Origin: a virus
Virus record (IMG/VR): IMGVR_UViG_3300017969_000081
Coordinates: 1 to 29,461 of that record
DNA length: 29,461 nucleotides
Strand: one strand, 5' to 3'
The translations under genes and the position numbers were made by a program. The notes below the pieces were generated by a model that searched no databases, was not told the origin of the DNA, and was given only the letters and a program-made list of their open reading frames with translations. Below are positions 1-7,711 of the stretch, piece after piece; the stretch's first letter is position 1, and each line of letters begins with the position of its first letter.

Positions 1-2259
1 GATGAAGATACATTATATTATTATACTGGTGGGAACCTTTCCGGAACTATTTCATCAACAACTGGAGCAGTCTTTAATGTTGATGTTGGTATTGGTTCAA
101 CACAACCAACAGCAACTCTTGATCTTGATGGAACATTTAATGTTACTGGTATTTCAACCTTTGGATCAGACCTTGATATTAATGCTGCTGTTGATATTTC
201 TTCTAACTTAACTGTTGATGGATTGAGTGACTTAGATCAACTTAATGTTACTGGTGTTTCTACTTTTCTTGATAATGTAAGAATTGCTGATGATAATATA
301 AAACTCCAAATAGGAGGCGGGAATGATATTGAGATATATCATTCTTCTGGAGTAAATTTTATTGAGATTGATTCTGGATCCGCTTTATCAATAAAAGATG
401 CAACTAACACAAGAGCTGTTTTCCAAGGAACGGGAGCAGTTGATTTGTATTATGGAGCAAACAAAAAATTTGAAACTATTGGTGCTGGTGTAACAGTCAC
501 TGGAACTACATTTACAAATCAACTTAGTGTTTCCGGTCTTTCTACTTTTGGGGCAAACGTAGATATCAATGCTGCTGTTGATATAAGTAATAACTTAGTT
601 GTAGATGGATTAAGTGACTTAGATGAACTTAATGTTGCTGGTATTGCAACCTTTAATTCTCTTACAACACTTGGTGCTGGACTTACGGTAACAGGTATCG
701 TAACCGCAAGTGGTGGTTTTAATTTAGGTATTAGTTCTGGTGGAACTTCTATTACTTCAGGACCAGTTACTACTCTGAACTTCATTGGTGCTGGTAATAC
801 CTTTGCCGTTGATGGAACAACTGTTGATATTACTCTCTCTCCTGATGTTGAGTATACTGATATTAATAAGCAAACATTTAATGTTGGTGTTGGTGGAACA
901 ACCTTAGTTACTCTGAATGAATCTTATACATCTGGTAATGTTGATGTTTATGTTAATGGTATTAAGTTAATTCCAACATCCGATTTTACTGAAACGAGTC
1001 AAAACGTCATTACATTGACTCAACCAGCACTTAGTGGTCACGTTATTGAGGTAGTTTCTTTCAAAGCAGTTTCTCTTGGTGAACTTGGATTAAATGTTCA
1101 GCAAGACGGCGTTGGAGTTGGTACAACTATTTCTACTCTTAATTTTGTTGGTGGAGCAAGTACTTATACTGATCGTGGAAATGGTACTCTTGATATAAAT
1201 CTTGCTCAGAGTAGAATTAATAAGCAAACATTTAATGTTGGTGTTGGTGGAACAACCTTAGTTACTCTGAATGAACCATATGAATCTGGAAAAATTGATG
1301 TTTATCTGAATGGTATTCGTTTAGCGCAGGCAGACTTTACTGAAACTTCTTCAACGACTGTTGGTTTAACAACTGCGGCTGATAACGGTGACGTTATTGA
1401 AATTCAATCATTTATTGGTGTAATCAATACACAAACATTCAGTATTATTGATAATTTAACGGTTGCTAATATTGCAACTATTACCAGTCTCAATGTAACT
1501 GGAGTTGCAACCGCTACATCATTTGTTGGAAACTTAACTGGAAATGTTACTGGTAATGCTGATACTGCAACCACTGCTACTAATATTGATATTAGTGCTG
1601 CTTCTTCTGGTGATACAACGACTCATCTTGTTCTCGTCGGAAACAATTCAACAGGAGCACAGCAACCATTTATTGATAATGGATCTTTGACTTATAATGC
1701 TTCGACAAATGTTTTAACTGCTGGCGGTGGATTTAGTGGTGATGGATCTGCTCTTACCGCACTGAATGCTTCTCAATTAACTTCTGGTACAATACCTGGA
1801 GATCGTGGTGTAACTTCTGGTTCTACTAGTTCTTCTTTTGTTGAGTATAATGGAACCACGAGAACATCAGGTCAGTTTTATGGTGGAACAACAGATCCAA
1901 CGAGTTCAACCAGATTAAATTACGATGGAAACTTACATATAAATGGTATGGTTGCCGTTGGTGTTGTTACCGCAACTGATTTTAACTCAACTTCTGATGT
2001 TAAACTCAAGACTAACGTTCAAACAATTGAAAATCCAATTGATAAAGTATTGCAGATAAATGGTGTTTCCTTTAATTGGATTGCAGATAATAGACCTTCT
2101 ATGGGTGTGATTGCTGATGAAATTGAAAAGGTATTGCCAGAGTTAGTCAGTGATACAGATCCTAAGACTGTAAATTATAATGGTCTTATTGGTCTTCTGA
2201 TTGAATGTATTAAGACTCAGCAAGTTGAAATTGAGAATATAAAGAAGAAACTAAACTAA
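1..2259 (+). CDS. Tail fibre protein with C-terminal S74 chaperone domain (5' truncated)
   Basis: The reading frame is open from base 1, so the ATG at 223 is internal and the true start lies upstream; 752 residues are visible. Most of the protein is beta-rich fibre repeat, including 'NLTVDGLSDLDQLNV' type units and 'NLTGNVTGNADTAT', typical of cyanomyovirus fibres. The last ~90 residues match the peptidase S74 intramolecular chaperone. The motif SDVKLK places a candidate nucleophile Ser at 1993-1995 and the paired Lys five residues later at 2008-2010, as in endosialidase-type S74 domains, which trimerise the fibre and then cleave themselves off just before the Ser. A short helical tail (QQVEIENIKKKLN) ends the protein. 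It contains an exact 60-nt internal repeat. The fibre role is secure; the receptor is unknown. Confidence 0.88.
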   Translation, partial: DEDTLYYYTGGNLSGTISSTTGAVFNVDVGIGSTQPTATLDLDGTFNVTGISTFGSDLDINAAVDISSNLTVDGLSDLDQLNVTGVSTFLDNVRIADDNIKLQIGGGNDIEIYHSSGVNFIEIDSGSALSIKDATNTRAVFQGTGAVDLYYGANKKFETIGAGVTVTGTTFTNQLSVSGLSTFGANVDINAAVDISNNLVVDGLSDLDELNVAGIATFNSLTTLGAGLTVTGIVTASGGFNLGISSGGTSITSGPVTTLNFIGAGNTFAVDGTTVDITLSPDVEYTDINKQTFNVGVGGTTLVTLNESYTSGNVDVYVNGIKLIPTSDFTETSQNVITLTQPALSGHVIEVVSFKAVSLGELGLNVQQDGVGVGTTISTLNFVGGASTYTDRGNGTLDINLAQSRINKQTFNVGVGGTTLVTLNEPYESGKIDVYLNGIRLAQADFTETSSTTVGLTTAADNGDVIEIQSFIGVINTQTFSIIDNLTVANIATITSLNVTGVATATSFVGNLTGNVTGNADTATTATNIDISAASSGDTTTHLVLVGNNSTGAQQPFIDNGSLTYNASTNVLTAGGGFSGDGSALTALNASQLTSGTIPGDRGVTSGSTSSSFVEYNGTTRTSGQFYGGTTDPTSSTRLNYDGNLHINGMVAVGVVTATDFNSTSDVKLKTNVQTIENPIDKVLQINGVSFNWIADNRPSMGVIADEIEKVLPELVSDTDPKTVNYNGLIGLLIECIKTQQVEIENIKKKLN
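862..1275 (+). repeat. Exact 60-nt direct repeat inside the S74 fibre gene
   Basis: Bases 862-921 and 1216-1275 are identical over 60 nt and lie 354 nt apart, a whole number of codons, so the frame is kept. Both encode 'INKQTFNVGVGGTTLVTLNE'. The flanks diverge at once, which suggests recent duplication or gene conversion of a fibre repeat unit. Confidence 0.9.
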
Positions 2260-2308
2260 AATAAATAACCTGAACAATTATTTGTAGATTAATAACTGGT
2301 TCTGATTA

Positions 2309-2316
2309 GATAAATA
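2309..2316 (+). promoter_or_regulatory. Possible late promoter (GATAAATA)
   Basis: GATAAATA lies 27 nt upstream of the ATG at 2343, in the 83-nt gap after the S74 fibre. It differs by one base from the T4-type late element TATAAATA. No -35 is expected for a gp55-type late sigma factor. The short motif and AT-rich background keep confidence modest. Confidence 0.4.
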
Positions 2317-2342
2317 GTAAAAACTGCCGAGTGTAAACGAAG

Positions 2343-2597
2343 ATGGCAATTAAAATTTCTGGAACTACTGTTATTGATGACAGTGGAAACCTGACTAATA
2401 TAAACAGTGGTGCTATTATTGGAATTCAATCTGCCGGAAATGCTATTGGTGCTGGTGCGACAACATTAAATTTCATCGGTGCTGGTAATACTTTTTCATA
2501 TAGTGCTGGGACAAAAACCTTAGATATTAGTATCTCTGGTGGTGGTGGTGGAGCTTCTGCATCATCCACTTACTTCTTTTCAAACATTCTATCTTAA
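2343..2597 (+). CDS. Small fibre-like protein (84 aa)
   Basis: An 84-residue protein starting MAIKISGTTVIDDSGN, an N-terminus typical of small cyanophage tail proteins. Its middle carries 'TTLNFIGAGNTF' followed by a VDI/LDI-type strand, the same beta unit found three times in the protein at 18717-19481 and once in the S74 fibre. A run of five Gly follows, then a short tail. It lies 8 nt before the next gene and probably belongs to the fibre operon. It is probably a minor virion or fibre accessory protein; its precise role is not recognisable. Confidence 0.7.
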   Translation: MAIKISGTTVIDDSGNLTNINSGAIIGIQSAGNAIGAGATTLNFIGAGNTFSYSAGTKTLDISISGGGGGASASSTYFFSNILS

Positions 2598-2604
2598 TTA
2601 AAAA

Positions 2605-2979
2605 ATGGCATCTCCAAATATTTTAGACCTAACAACAGTAACTGGTGTAACGACAGCAATTACGCTTGGCACAACTAGTGTTACGTCCTTAGTATCAAAT
2701 GCAGCAAGTTCTAATCAAGTTTATAGAGTTGCATCTCTAATTATTTCTAATATTGATGGAACTAATTCGGCTGACATAACCGTAAAATATCATGATGCTG
2801 TTGCAGCAGGTGGTACTGGTTATTCAGTTGCTACAACTATCGCAGTTCCTCCAGATTCTTCAATTAATATTATTGATAAAACCTCATTTTTGTATCTAGA
2901 AGAAAGTCGTTCACTTTCAGTTCAAGCCAGTGCATCTGGTGATTTGACTGCAGTATGTACTTATGAAGTATTAGAATGA
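2605..2979 (+). CDS. Small beta-rich virion-type protein, paralogue of 11569-11946
   Basis: A 124-residue protein, predicted all-beta, beginning MASPNILDLTTVTG. It is clearly homologous along its whole length to the 125-residue product of 11569-11946; shared landmarks are LVSNAASS, the strand around 'IISN.DG', 'YLEE' and the end 'C.YE'. The fold resembles small beta-sandwich structural proteins, but no named family is recognised. It starts 7 nt after the previous stop and ends 4 nt before the next start, so it is translationally linked to the LamG fibres. A structural or fibre-accessory role is inferred from position and from the presence of two copies in equivalent fibre modules. Confidence 0.72.
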   Translation: MASPNILDLTTVTGVTTAITLGTTSVTSLVSNAASSNQVYRVASLIISNIDGTNSADITVKYHDAVAAGGTGYSVATTIAVPPDSSINIIDKTSFLYLEESRSLSVQASASGDLTAVCTYEVLE

Positions 2980-2983
2980 TAAA

Positions 2984-3730
2984 ATGAAAAATTTAAGAAA
3001 GGTTGTTAATGGTGGATATTTGGGTATATCATATGAAAAAACTCAAAATCCAGCATTTAATTTTTTAAACCTAGCTATACCACTAAATTCTCTAGATGGA
3101 TCCACTGTCAATGTAATAGATTATTCGGAGCAAAGTAATTCTGTTACTAACAATTCAGTTACCTGGGATTCTGGAAGAACTGATAAATTTTATAATGGTG
3201 CATCTGCTTTTAATGGTTCTTCTTCTTATTTGAGTATTGGATCTAATGCTAGTCATGGAACAACCGGTGGTAGTGACTCTCCATTTACAATCGAATCTTA
3301 TATTTACAGTAATAATGTTAGCTCTGGAAATAGAACCATCTATGAGCAGCAACAGTCTGGATCTTCTAATTTAAAATTTTATACCAATGCTTCAACACTA
3401 TCAGTTGACTTTAATGGTGCAAACATACTCTCAAGTACTTCAAATATTACTGTAAGTACCTGGCATCATGTTGCTCTACAAAGAAGTGCTTCAGCATTAA
3501 GTATGTTTATTGATGGGGTATGTGTAGCATCAACTTCTGTTAGTGGAATATTGACATCTGCTTCTGTTAATATTGGCAGAAGTGTATCTGGATCGGAATA
3601 TTGGTCTGGAAATATACAGGATTTGAAAGTTTATTCAAATATTCCAAAATATTTTGGAAACTTTCAAGTTCCTTCGAGTTCGACAAGCAATACAAGAAGA
3701 TATCCATCAGGAATTTACACACTGGGATAA
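2984..3730 (+). CDS. LamG/concanavalin-like lectin-domain fibre protein
   Basis: A 248-residue protein. The segment from about residue 100 to 230 shows the LamG-like jelly-roll pattern: 'PFTIESYIY' first strand, a central 'STWHHVALQRS' motif, 'MFIDGVCVAS', and a final 'WSGNIQDLKVYSN'. Such domains bind glycans and are common at fibre tips. The N-terminal ~90 residues include another sheet-rich section ('SAFNGSSSYLSIG') that normally opens a LamG fold. There is no signal peptide or membrane segment. It is one of three LamG-bearing genes in a row, and its 3' end abuts the next start at 3735. Confidence 0.75.
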   Translation: MKNLRKVVNGGYLGISYEKTQNPAFNFLNLAIPLNSLDGSTVNVIDYSEQSNSVTNNSVTWDSGRTDKFYNGASAFNGSSSYLSIGSNASHGTTGGSDSPFTIESYIYSNNVSSGNRTIYEQQQSGSSNLKFYTNASTLSVDFNGANILSSTSNITVSTWHHVALQRSASALSMFIDGVCVASTSVSGILTSASVNIGRSVSGSEYWSGNIQDLKVYSNIPKYFGNFQVPSSSTSNTRRYPSGIYTLG

Positions 3731-3734
3731 AAAA

Positions 3735-5705
3735 ATGAGCGCATCTGCATACAAAAGAGTTTTTTCAAATAACCAAAGTTCTACTTTCAATGATGGATGT
3801 GACTACGAAGTAACCAGATTTTCATTGACAGAATATTCTACAGAATCTGACAATGAGGTTCAAGTAAAAAGTGATTTGTTATATTCTGGTTATTCTCCAA
3901 TAAAAGCTAATTCGTATTATAATACTGTATCTAATTTTGCTACCGAATCCGAACAGATTGCTGATTTAAACTTGGGTACAATAACAGCAGTTTCAACTGC
4001 CACGGGAGTTTATGGTCATCATATTGGAATTGGAACTCAAATTGGAACCAGTGGACAAAATAGTGGTGCTCCTGTCGCAGGGATCAAAGGAACACAAATC
4101 GCAATAACAAATTCACATACTGGAAATAATAGTCCATTTCAATATACAACAGATGGTGGTGTAAATTGGACAACCGCTAGTGGAGATTCTATTATAGGAT
4201 ATAACACATATATGTGGGCAACAAATGGATCTGATAAAATTGCCACATTATCTAACTATTCTAATAGTACAATGTATGCGACATTTAGTGGAGGAGTTCC
4301 GACTTCAGCAACGACAGCACAATCTCATTCAGCCATTGCTGGGGGAATATCTAATAATTTACTTTTAATGGGAAAATCAAATGAAATTTATAGATCAACT
4401 ACTTGGACTCCACCTGGAACTTTAGTTGCATCTATAACTGGATCACCATACGCTATGTCTATTAGTAGTGGTTCAGATACAACAGCAACTTGTTTAGCAT
4501 TTATTTATAACGGAACTCTTTATAGGAGTACTGATGGTGGACAAAATTGGTCTCAAGTATCTCCAACAAGTTTACCAAATTTCAACTTTAGTGGTGTTGG
4601 GAATAGGTCTTGTGTTTGGCATTCAGAAACATCAAAATTTTATGTTTTAAACCATGTTGCTGGAAAAGCAACAATATATTCTAGTTCTGATGGACTAACC
4701 TGGGAGATGTTATCTCAAACTGCATATGGAGGTTATCCAGCTTTTAGTAGACTTCAATCAGAAAACGGTTATTTAATTGGCATTGGCAGTAAAATATGGC
4801 AAAGTGTTGATGGATATGTCTGGTCTAGACTAAGTGGTACAAGTTTTTTTGATAGAAATTTTGCATACGGATCATCAGGTTATACTAATTTTGATGGTAC
4901 TGGATATTATGCTGAAGCATCAACTGGTGGAAATGGAAGATCTCATGAATATGGTGAATATGGAACATATACAGAAATAACAACAGACACAAATTCAAAT
5001 TATTCTTATTTGACACTATCCTCTTCCCAACAAGCCAAACGAAGTGATGCTACTGGATCTCCACCTAGTATTGTGGGTGATATTCAATTAGTAAATACAC
5101 CAGATAACAAAATATATTTGCAAAATCCTTCTGGTGCCTGGGGAACTAGTTATTCTGGAACATCTTTGGTTACTTCTGCTGGTTTCAATGGAGCATATGT
5201 TGGACTTAAAGTTGGTAGTCCATTCTCATCAGGATACATTAGAGAAACTAATATTCCTGATCTATCAGCTTTTACTTATGATTTATTGTTTAGATTTAAC
5301 TCTGCAAGTGATACAAGTAAAACACTAATTGATACTAGAAATTCTACAAATACTACGGGATTTTATGTTGAAATTGATGGATCCAGTATTTTAAAAATAT
5401 ACTCTGCTGATGGACTAAGTTCAAATACATTATTATCACCTATTGATACTGAATGGCATCATCTCAGAATTACTCCATCAACATCGTATATAGATAATAC
5501 TAGTATTTCTCATGGATTTACTGTAAGTAGTGGTTCTAGAATTTCAATTGCTAGAAATTGGAGTAACTCTAATATTTTGCAAGTAAAAATTAGTAATTTT
5601 AGATTGGTACAAAAAACATTATCTTCTCCTGGTGAAAACTACCTTAGAAATTTATTATCAACTTCCACTAAATCATATCCTGCTATAAAACCTGTTAATT
5701 ATTAA
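3735..5705 (+). CDS. Adhesin with Asp-box (BNR) propeller and C-terminal LamG domain
   Basis: A 656-residue protein read from the ATG at 3735; an in-frame ATG at 3654 would overlap the previous gene by 77 nt, so it is rejected. Four Asp-box repeats of the form S/T-x-D-G-x-x-W are visible: TTDGGVNW (138-145), STDGGQNW (265-272), SSDGLTW (317-323) and SVDGYVW (357-363), indicating a sialidase-type beta-propeller. From about residue 520 a LamG-like domain follows, with 'FTYDLLFRF', 'DTEWHHLRI' and 'VKISNFRLVQ'. No catalytic sialidase residues can be assigned, so glycan binding is more likely than hydrolysis. It lies between two other LamG proteins in the fibre operon. Confidence 0.75.
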   Translation: MSASAYKRVFSNNQSSTFNDGCDYEVTRFSLTEYSTESDNEVQVKSDLLYSGYSPIKANSYYNTVSNFATESEQIADLNLGTITAVSTATGVYGHHIGIGTQIGTSGQNSGAPVAGIKGTQIAITNSHTGNNSPFQYTTDGGVNWTTASGDSIIGYNTYMWATNGSDKIATLSNYSNSTMYATFSGGVPTSATTAQSHSAIAGGISNNLLLMGKSNEIYRSTTWTPPGTLVASITGSPYAMSISSGSDTTATCLAFIYNGTLYRSTDGGQNWSQVSPTSLPNFNFSGVGNRSCVWHSETSKFYVLNHVAGKATIYSSSDGLTWEMLSQTAYGGYPAFSRLQSENGYLIGIGSKIWQSVDGYVWSRLSGTSFFDRNFAYGSSGYTNFDGTGYYAEASTGGNGRSHEYGEYGTYTEITTDTNSNYSYLTLSSSQQAKRSDATGSPPSIVGDIQLVNTPDNKIYLQNPSGAWGTSYSGTSLVTSAGFNGAYVGLKVGSPFSSGYIRETNIPDLSAFTYDLLFRFNSASDTSKTLIDTRNSTNTTGFYVEIDGSSILKIYSADGLSSNTLLSPIDTEWHHLRITPSTSYIDNTSISHGFTVSSGSRISIARNWSNSNILQVKISNFRLVQKTLSSPGENYLRNLLSTSTKSYPAIKPVNY

Positions 5706-5706
5706 A

Positions 5707-6549
5707 ATGACTAATAGAAACATAGGAAACACTTTTGGAATAAAAAAGACAGATGATTTAAAATCTGGAATATGGAATACTTATGAAATACATAATCAAA
5801 AATTACCAGACTCATTTGGTGCTAGTAGTTGGTATGCTGAAAATAATCTAAAAGACTATCAAGTTTTGTATGTTCCACTAGATAATACGAATTGGGATGC
5901 CTATGGATCATCTGGTGGAAGTGTTGGTATAATAACAGAAGCTCCTAATGTTGCAGCTGGATTTACTGAAACATCTCCACAAAATGATTTTGGTATTACT
6001 GCATGTATGTTTAATGATGCCAATCAAAATGATAGATTTATTACAATTCCTGCGAGTTCAGATTTTGCTTTGGGAACTTCCGATTTTACAATTGATATTT
6101 TCCTGAATAGAACATCAACAGGTTGGTATGAAGGTGGAACTCTTATCGATGCAAGAGATCCTTCAACAAATCAAGGTCCTTGGTATATTGGATATTCAGC
6201 TTATCAGGGACGCAGTAAGCCATCATTATATGTTGACAATAGTAATGGTGCTAACACTTTTCAGACATTTGAAACTGAAACACTTTCCGGATCAACCTGG
6301 TATCATTATAGGTGGTCTAGGAATGGTGATAAACTTAGAGCATTTACTAATGGTATTCTTCGTAATACTTATACTTTTAATAATCCACATGTTCCAATAA
6401 ACCCAAGCAACAATCCTATTAGAATTGGTGTAGGTGCAAAGGGATATTTTGGACATTTGAGGATTGTGAAAGGAATTGGATTGAATGGAACTGATAGACC
6501 AGATTTCTATAGTGGTATTAGTTCTACTTCATCAAGATTACCAATTTGA
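5707..6549 (+). CDS. LamG-domain fibre protein
   Basis: A 280-residue protein starting one base after the previous stop. An N-terminal linker of ~60 residues is followed by a LamG-like lectin fold: 'DFTIDIFLNRTS', 'TLIDARD', 'GSTWYHYRWSRNGDKL' and 'GYFGHLRIVKGIG', which matches the strand order of the family. It is related in architecture to the C-terminal half of the upstream Asp-box adhesin. It is likely a fibre tip or fibre-attached lectin that contacts host surface glycans. No catalytic residues are seen. Confidence 0.72.
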   Translation: MTNRNIGNTFGIKKTDDLKSGIWNTYEIHNQKLPDSFGASSWYAENNLKDYQVLYVPLDNTNWDAYGSSGGSVGIITEAPNVAAGFTETSPQNDFGITACMFNDANQNDRFITIPASSDFALGTSDFTIDIFLNRTSTGWYEGGTLIDARDPSTNQGPWYIGYSAYQGRSKPSLYVDNSNGANTFQTFETETLSGSTWYHYRWSRNGDKLRAFTNGILRNTYTFNNPHVPINPSNNPIRIGVGAKGYFGHLRIVKGIGLNGTDRPDFYSGISSTSSRLPI

Positions 6550-6567
6550 TTCAATATATAATCTTTG

Positions 6568-6575
6568 GATAAATA
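6568..6575 (+). promoter_or_regulatory. Possible late promoter (GATAAATA)
   Basis: GATAAATA in the 47-nt gap between the LamG gene and the ATG at 6597, with 21 nt from motif to start. It is the same variant of the T4 late element as at 2309 and 22703. Confidence 0.4.
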
Positions 6576-6596
6576 AAAAAACCTACAATCACTAAA

Positions 6597-7040
6597 ATGC
6601 TATACTCATACATAAATCGTTATCCAGAAAAACTTCCCAAAAGATTTAGATTGGGTGATGGATCAACTATTACAAATTTAGCAGAAAAATCTAGTGAAGA
6701 ATTGCTAGAGTTGGGATTTGATGGACCATATGAAATACCAGTTTATGATCCATCAAATGAAAAAATAAATTGGAATGGTAGTGGATTTGATATTATTCCA
6801 TTTTCAGAAGATGAAAAAAATGGAAGGATTGCTGAAATTTGGAGAAATGTTCGAAATAGAAGGGAAGAACTTTTAAGTAAGACTGATTGGACACTTTTGC
6901 CAGATTCTCAATTATCTGAAGAGAAAAAAAATGAGTTTTTATCTTATAGACAAAAATTGAGAAATATTCCTCAAGAATTTTCTGATCCAAGTCAAATTAT
7001 TTGGCCTCAAGAACCTCAAGCAATAGATCTACCTTATTAA
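6597..7040 (+). CDS. Phage tail assembly chaperone-like protein
   Basis: A 147-residue protein. The C-terminal half has the hallmarks of the phage tail assembly chaperone type often encoded after fibre genes: 'IWRNVRNRREELLSKTDW', then 'FLSYRQKLRNIPQ' and a proline-rich end with 'WPQEP'. The N-terminal half ('ELGFDGPYEIPVYD') is shared with the product of 11965-12528, showing that the two are paralogues. Such proteins are thought to help fold or attach fibres. It closes fibre module 1 and converges with the minus-strand oxygenase; the stop codons are only 3 nt apart. Confidence 0.72.
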   Translation: MLYSYINRYPEKLPKRFRLGDGSTITNLAEKSSEELLELGFDGPYEIPVYDPSNEKINWNGSGFDIIPFSEDEKNGRIAEIWRNVRNRREELLSKTDWTLLPDSQLSEEKKNEFLSYRQKLRNIPQEFSDPSQIIWPQEPQAIDLPY

Positions 7041-7043
7041 TAA

Positions 7044-7652
7044 TTAATTTTTATCTTTAAAAGAAACCATATTAAATGTCAGATTTTCATCTGCTTGATA
7101 CCATCCTGTAGCAATATACTTTCTTTCTCCGGGAGGATTTCCTCTATGTGTGTGACTAAATCCAGCAGGCCAAATTAATACTGTTCCTTCTGTAGGTGTA
7201 TATCTTTCGTCATAAAAATAAAATTCAGTTTCACCTTTATCTTTTACCGTATTTAAATATACCATCCAAACCAGAGTTCTAGAACTATATCTCCAACTAG
7301 TGTTTTCTGCATGAAAATTATGAAATCCTCCTGTTGGTGGTTCTGTCACTTGTAAATTGGTTCTAGTGCTTATGAAATTAAATTCGGATAGAATAGGATA
7401 TTCTTGCACATAGTGTTTAAGACACTCGTTCACTCCACCCATAAGAAGATGTGATTCATTAGGATTGAATGAATCTAAAGAAATAAGCTTATCGTCTATA
7501 TTTTTGTTTTTTCTAAAAATAATGTTTTCAGATCTATCGCAATATTCTCTTAAATATTGCATGAAAGAATCTTGAAAGACATTATCAAATTTTCCAATAA
7601 AGTTTGAAAAAGAACAGTCAAAAGAATCATTTATTGGGAAATCACTTTTCAT
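7044..7652 (-). CDS. 2OG-Fe(II) oxygenase, prolyl-hydroxylase-like (only minus-strand gene)
   Basis: A 202-residue protein on the minus strand. The double-stranded beta-helix is clear: 'HAEN' gives the first iron pair as HxE (His114/Glu116), 'WMVYLNTV' and 'GETEF' are the following strands, and 'WPAGFSHTHRG' carries the distal His. Arg177 or Lys178 in 'GERKYIATGWY' would hold 2-oxoglutarate. HxE instead of HxD is usual in this subfamily. The enzyme would hydroxylate a protein or small-molecule side chain; the substrate is unknown. It is the only gene facing left in the window and shares a symmetric promoter region with the halogenase-like gene. No good Shine-Dalgarno is seen before the ATG at 7652. 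Confidence 0.82.
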   Translation of the reverse strand: MKSDFPINDSFDCSFSNFIGKFDNVFQDSFMQYLREYCDRSENIIFRKNKNIDDKLISLDSFNPNESHLLMGGVNECLKHYVQEYPILSEFNFISTRTNLQVTEPPTGGFHNFHAENTSWRYSSRTLVWMVYLNTVKDKGETEFYFYDERYTPTEGTVLIWPAGFSHTHRGNPPGERKYIATGWYQADENLTFNMVSFKDKN

Positions 7653-7655
7653 TTT

Positions 7656-7711
7656 TTATTGACAGAAAATTTATATACGATTATAATATTATTTTAAAGC
7701 ATTGTCAATAA
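7656..7711. promoter_or_regulatory. Symmetric overlapping bidirectional sigma-70 promoter
   Basis: Plus strand: TTGACA at 7659-7664, a 17-nt spacer, TATAAT at 7682-7687. Minus strand: TTGACA (7708-7703), a 17-nt spacer, TATAAT (7685-7680). Both are perfect consensus, and their -10 elements overlap in the palindrome ATTATAAT (7680-7687). The flanking TTATTGACA arms (7656-7664 and 7703-7711) are exact inverted repeats centred on the same axis. The two promoters cannot be occupied together. The right arm reaches the A of the ATG at 7711. They would drive the oxygenase leftward and the halogenase-like gene rightward. Confidence 0.85.

Noticed and set aside
3654-3734. Upstream ATG at 3654 as the start of the Asp-box adhesin
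   Set aside because: It would overlap the previous gene by 77 nt; the ATG at 3735 follows that stop directly.
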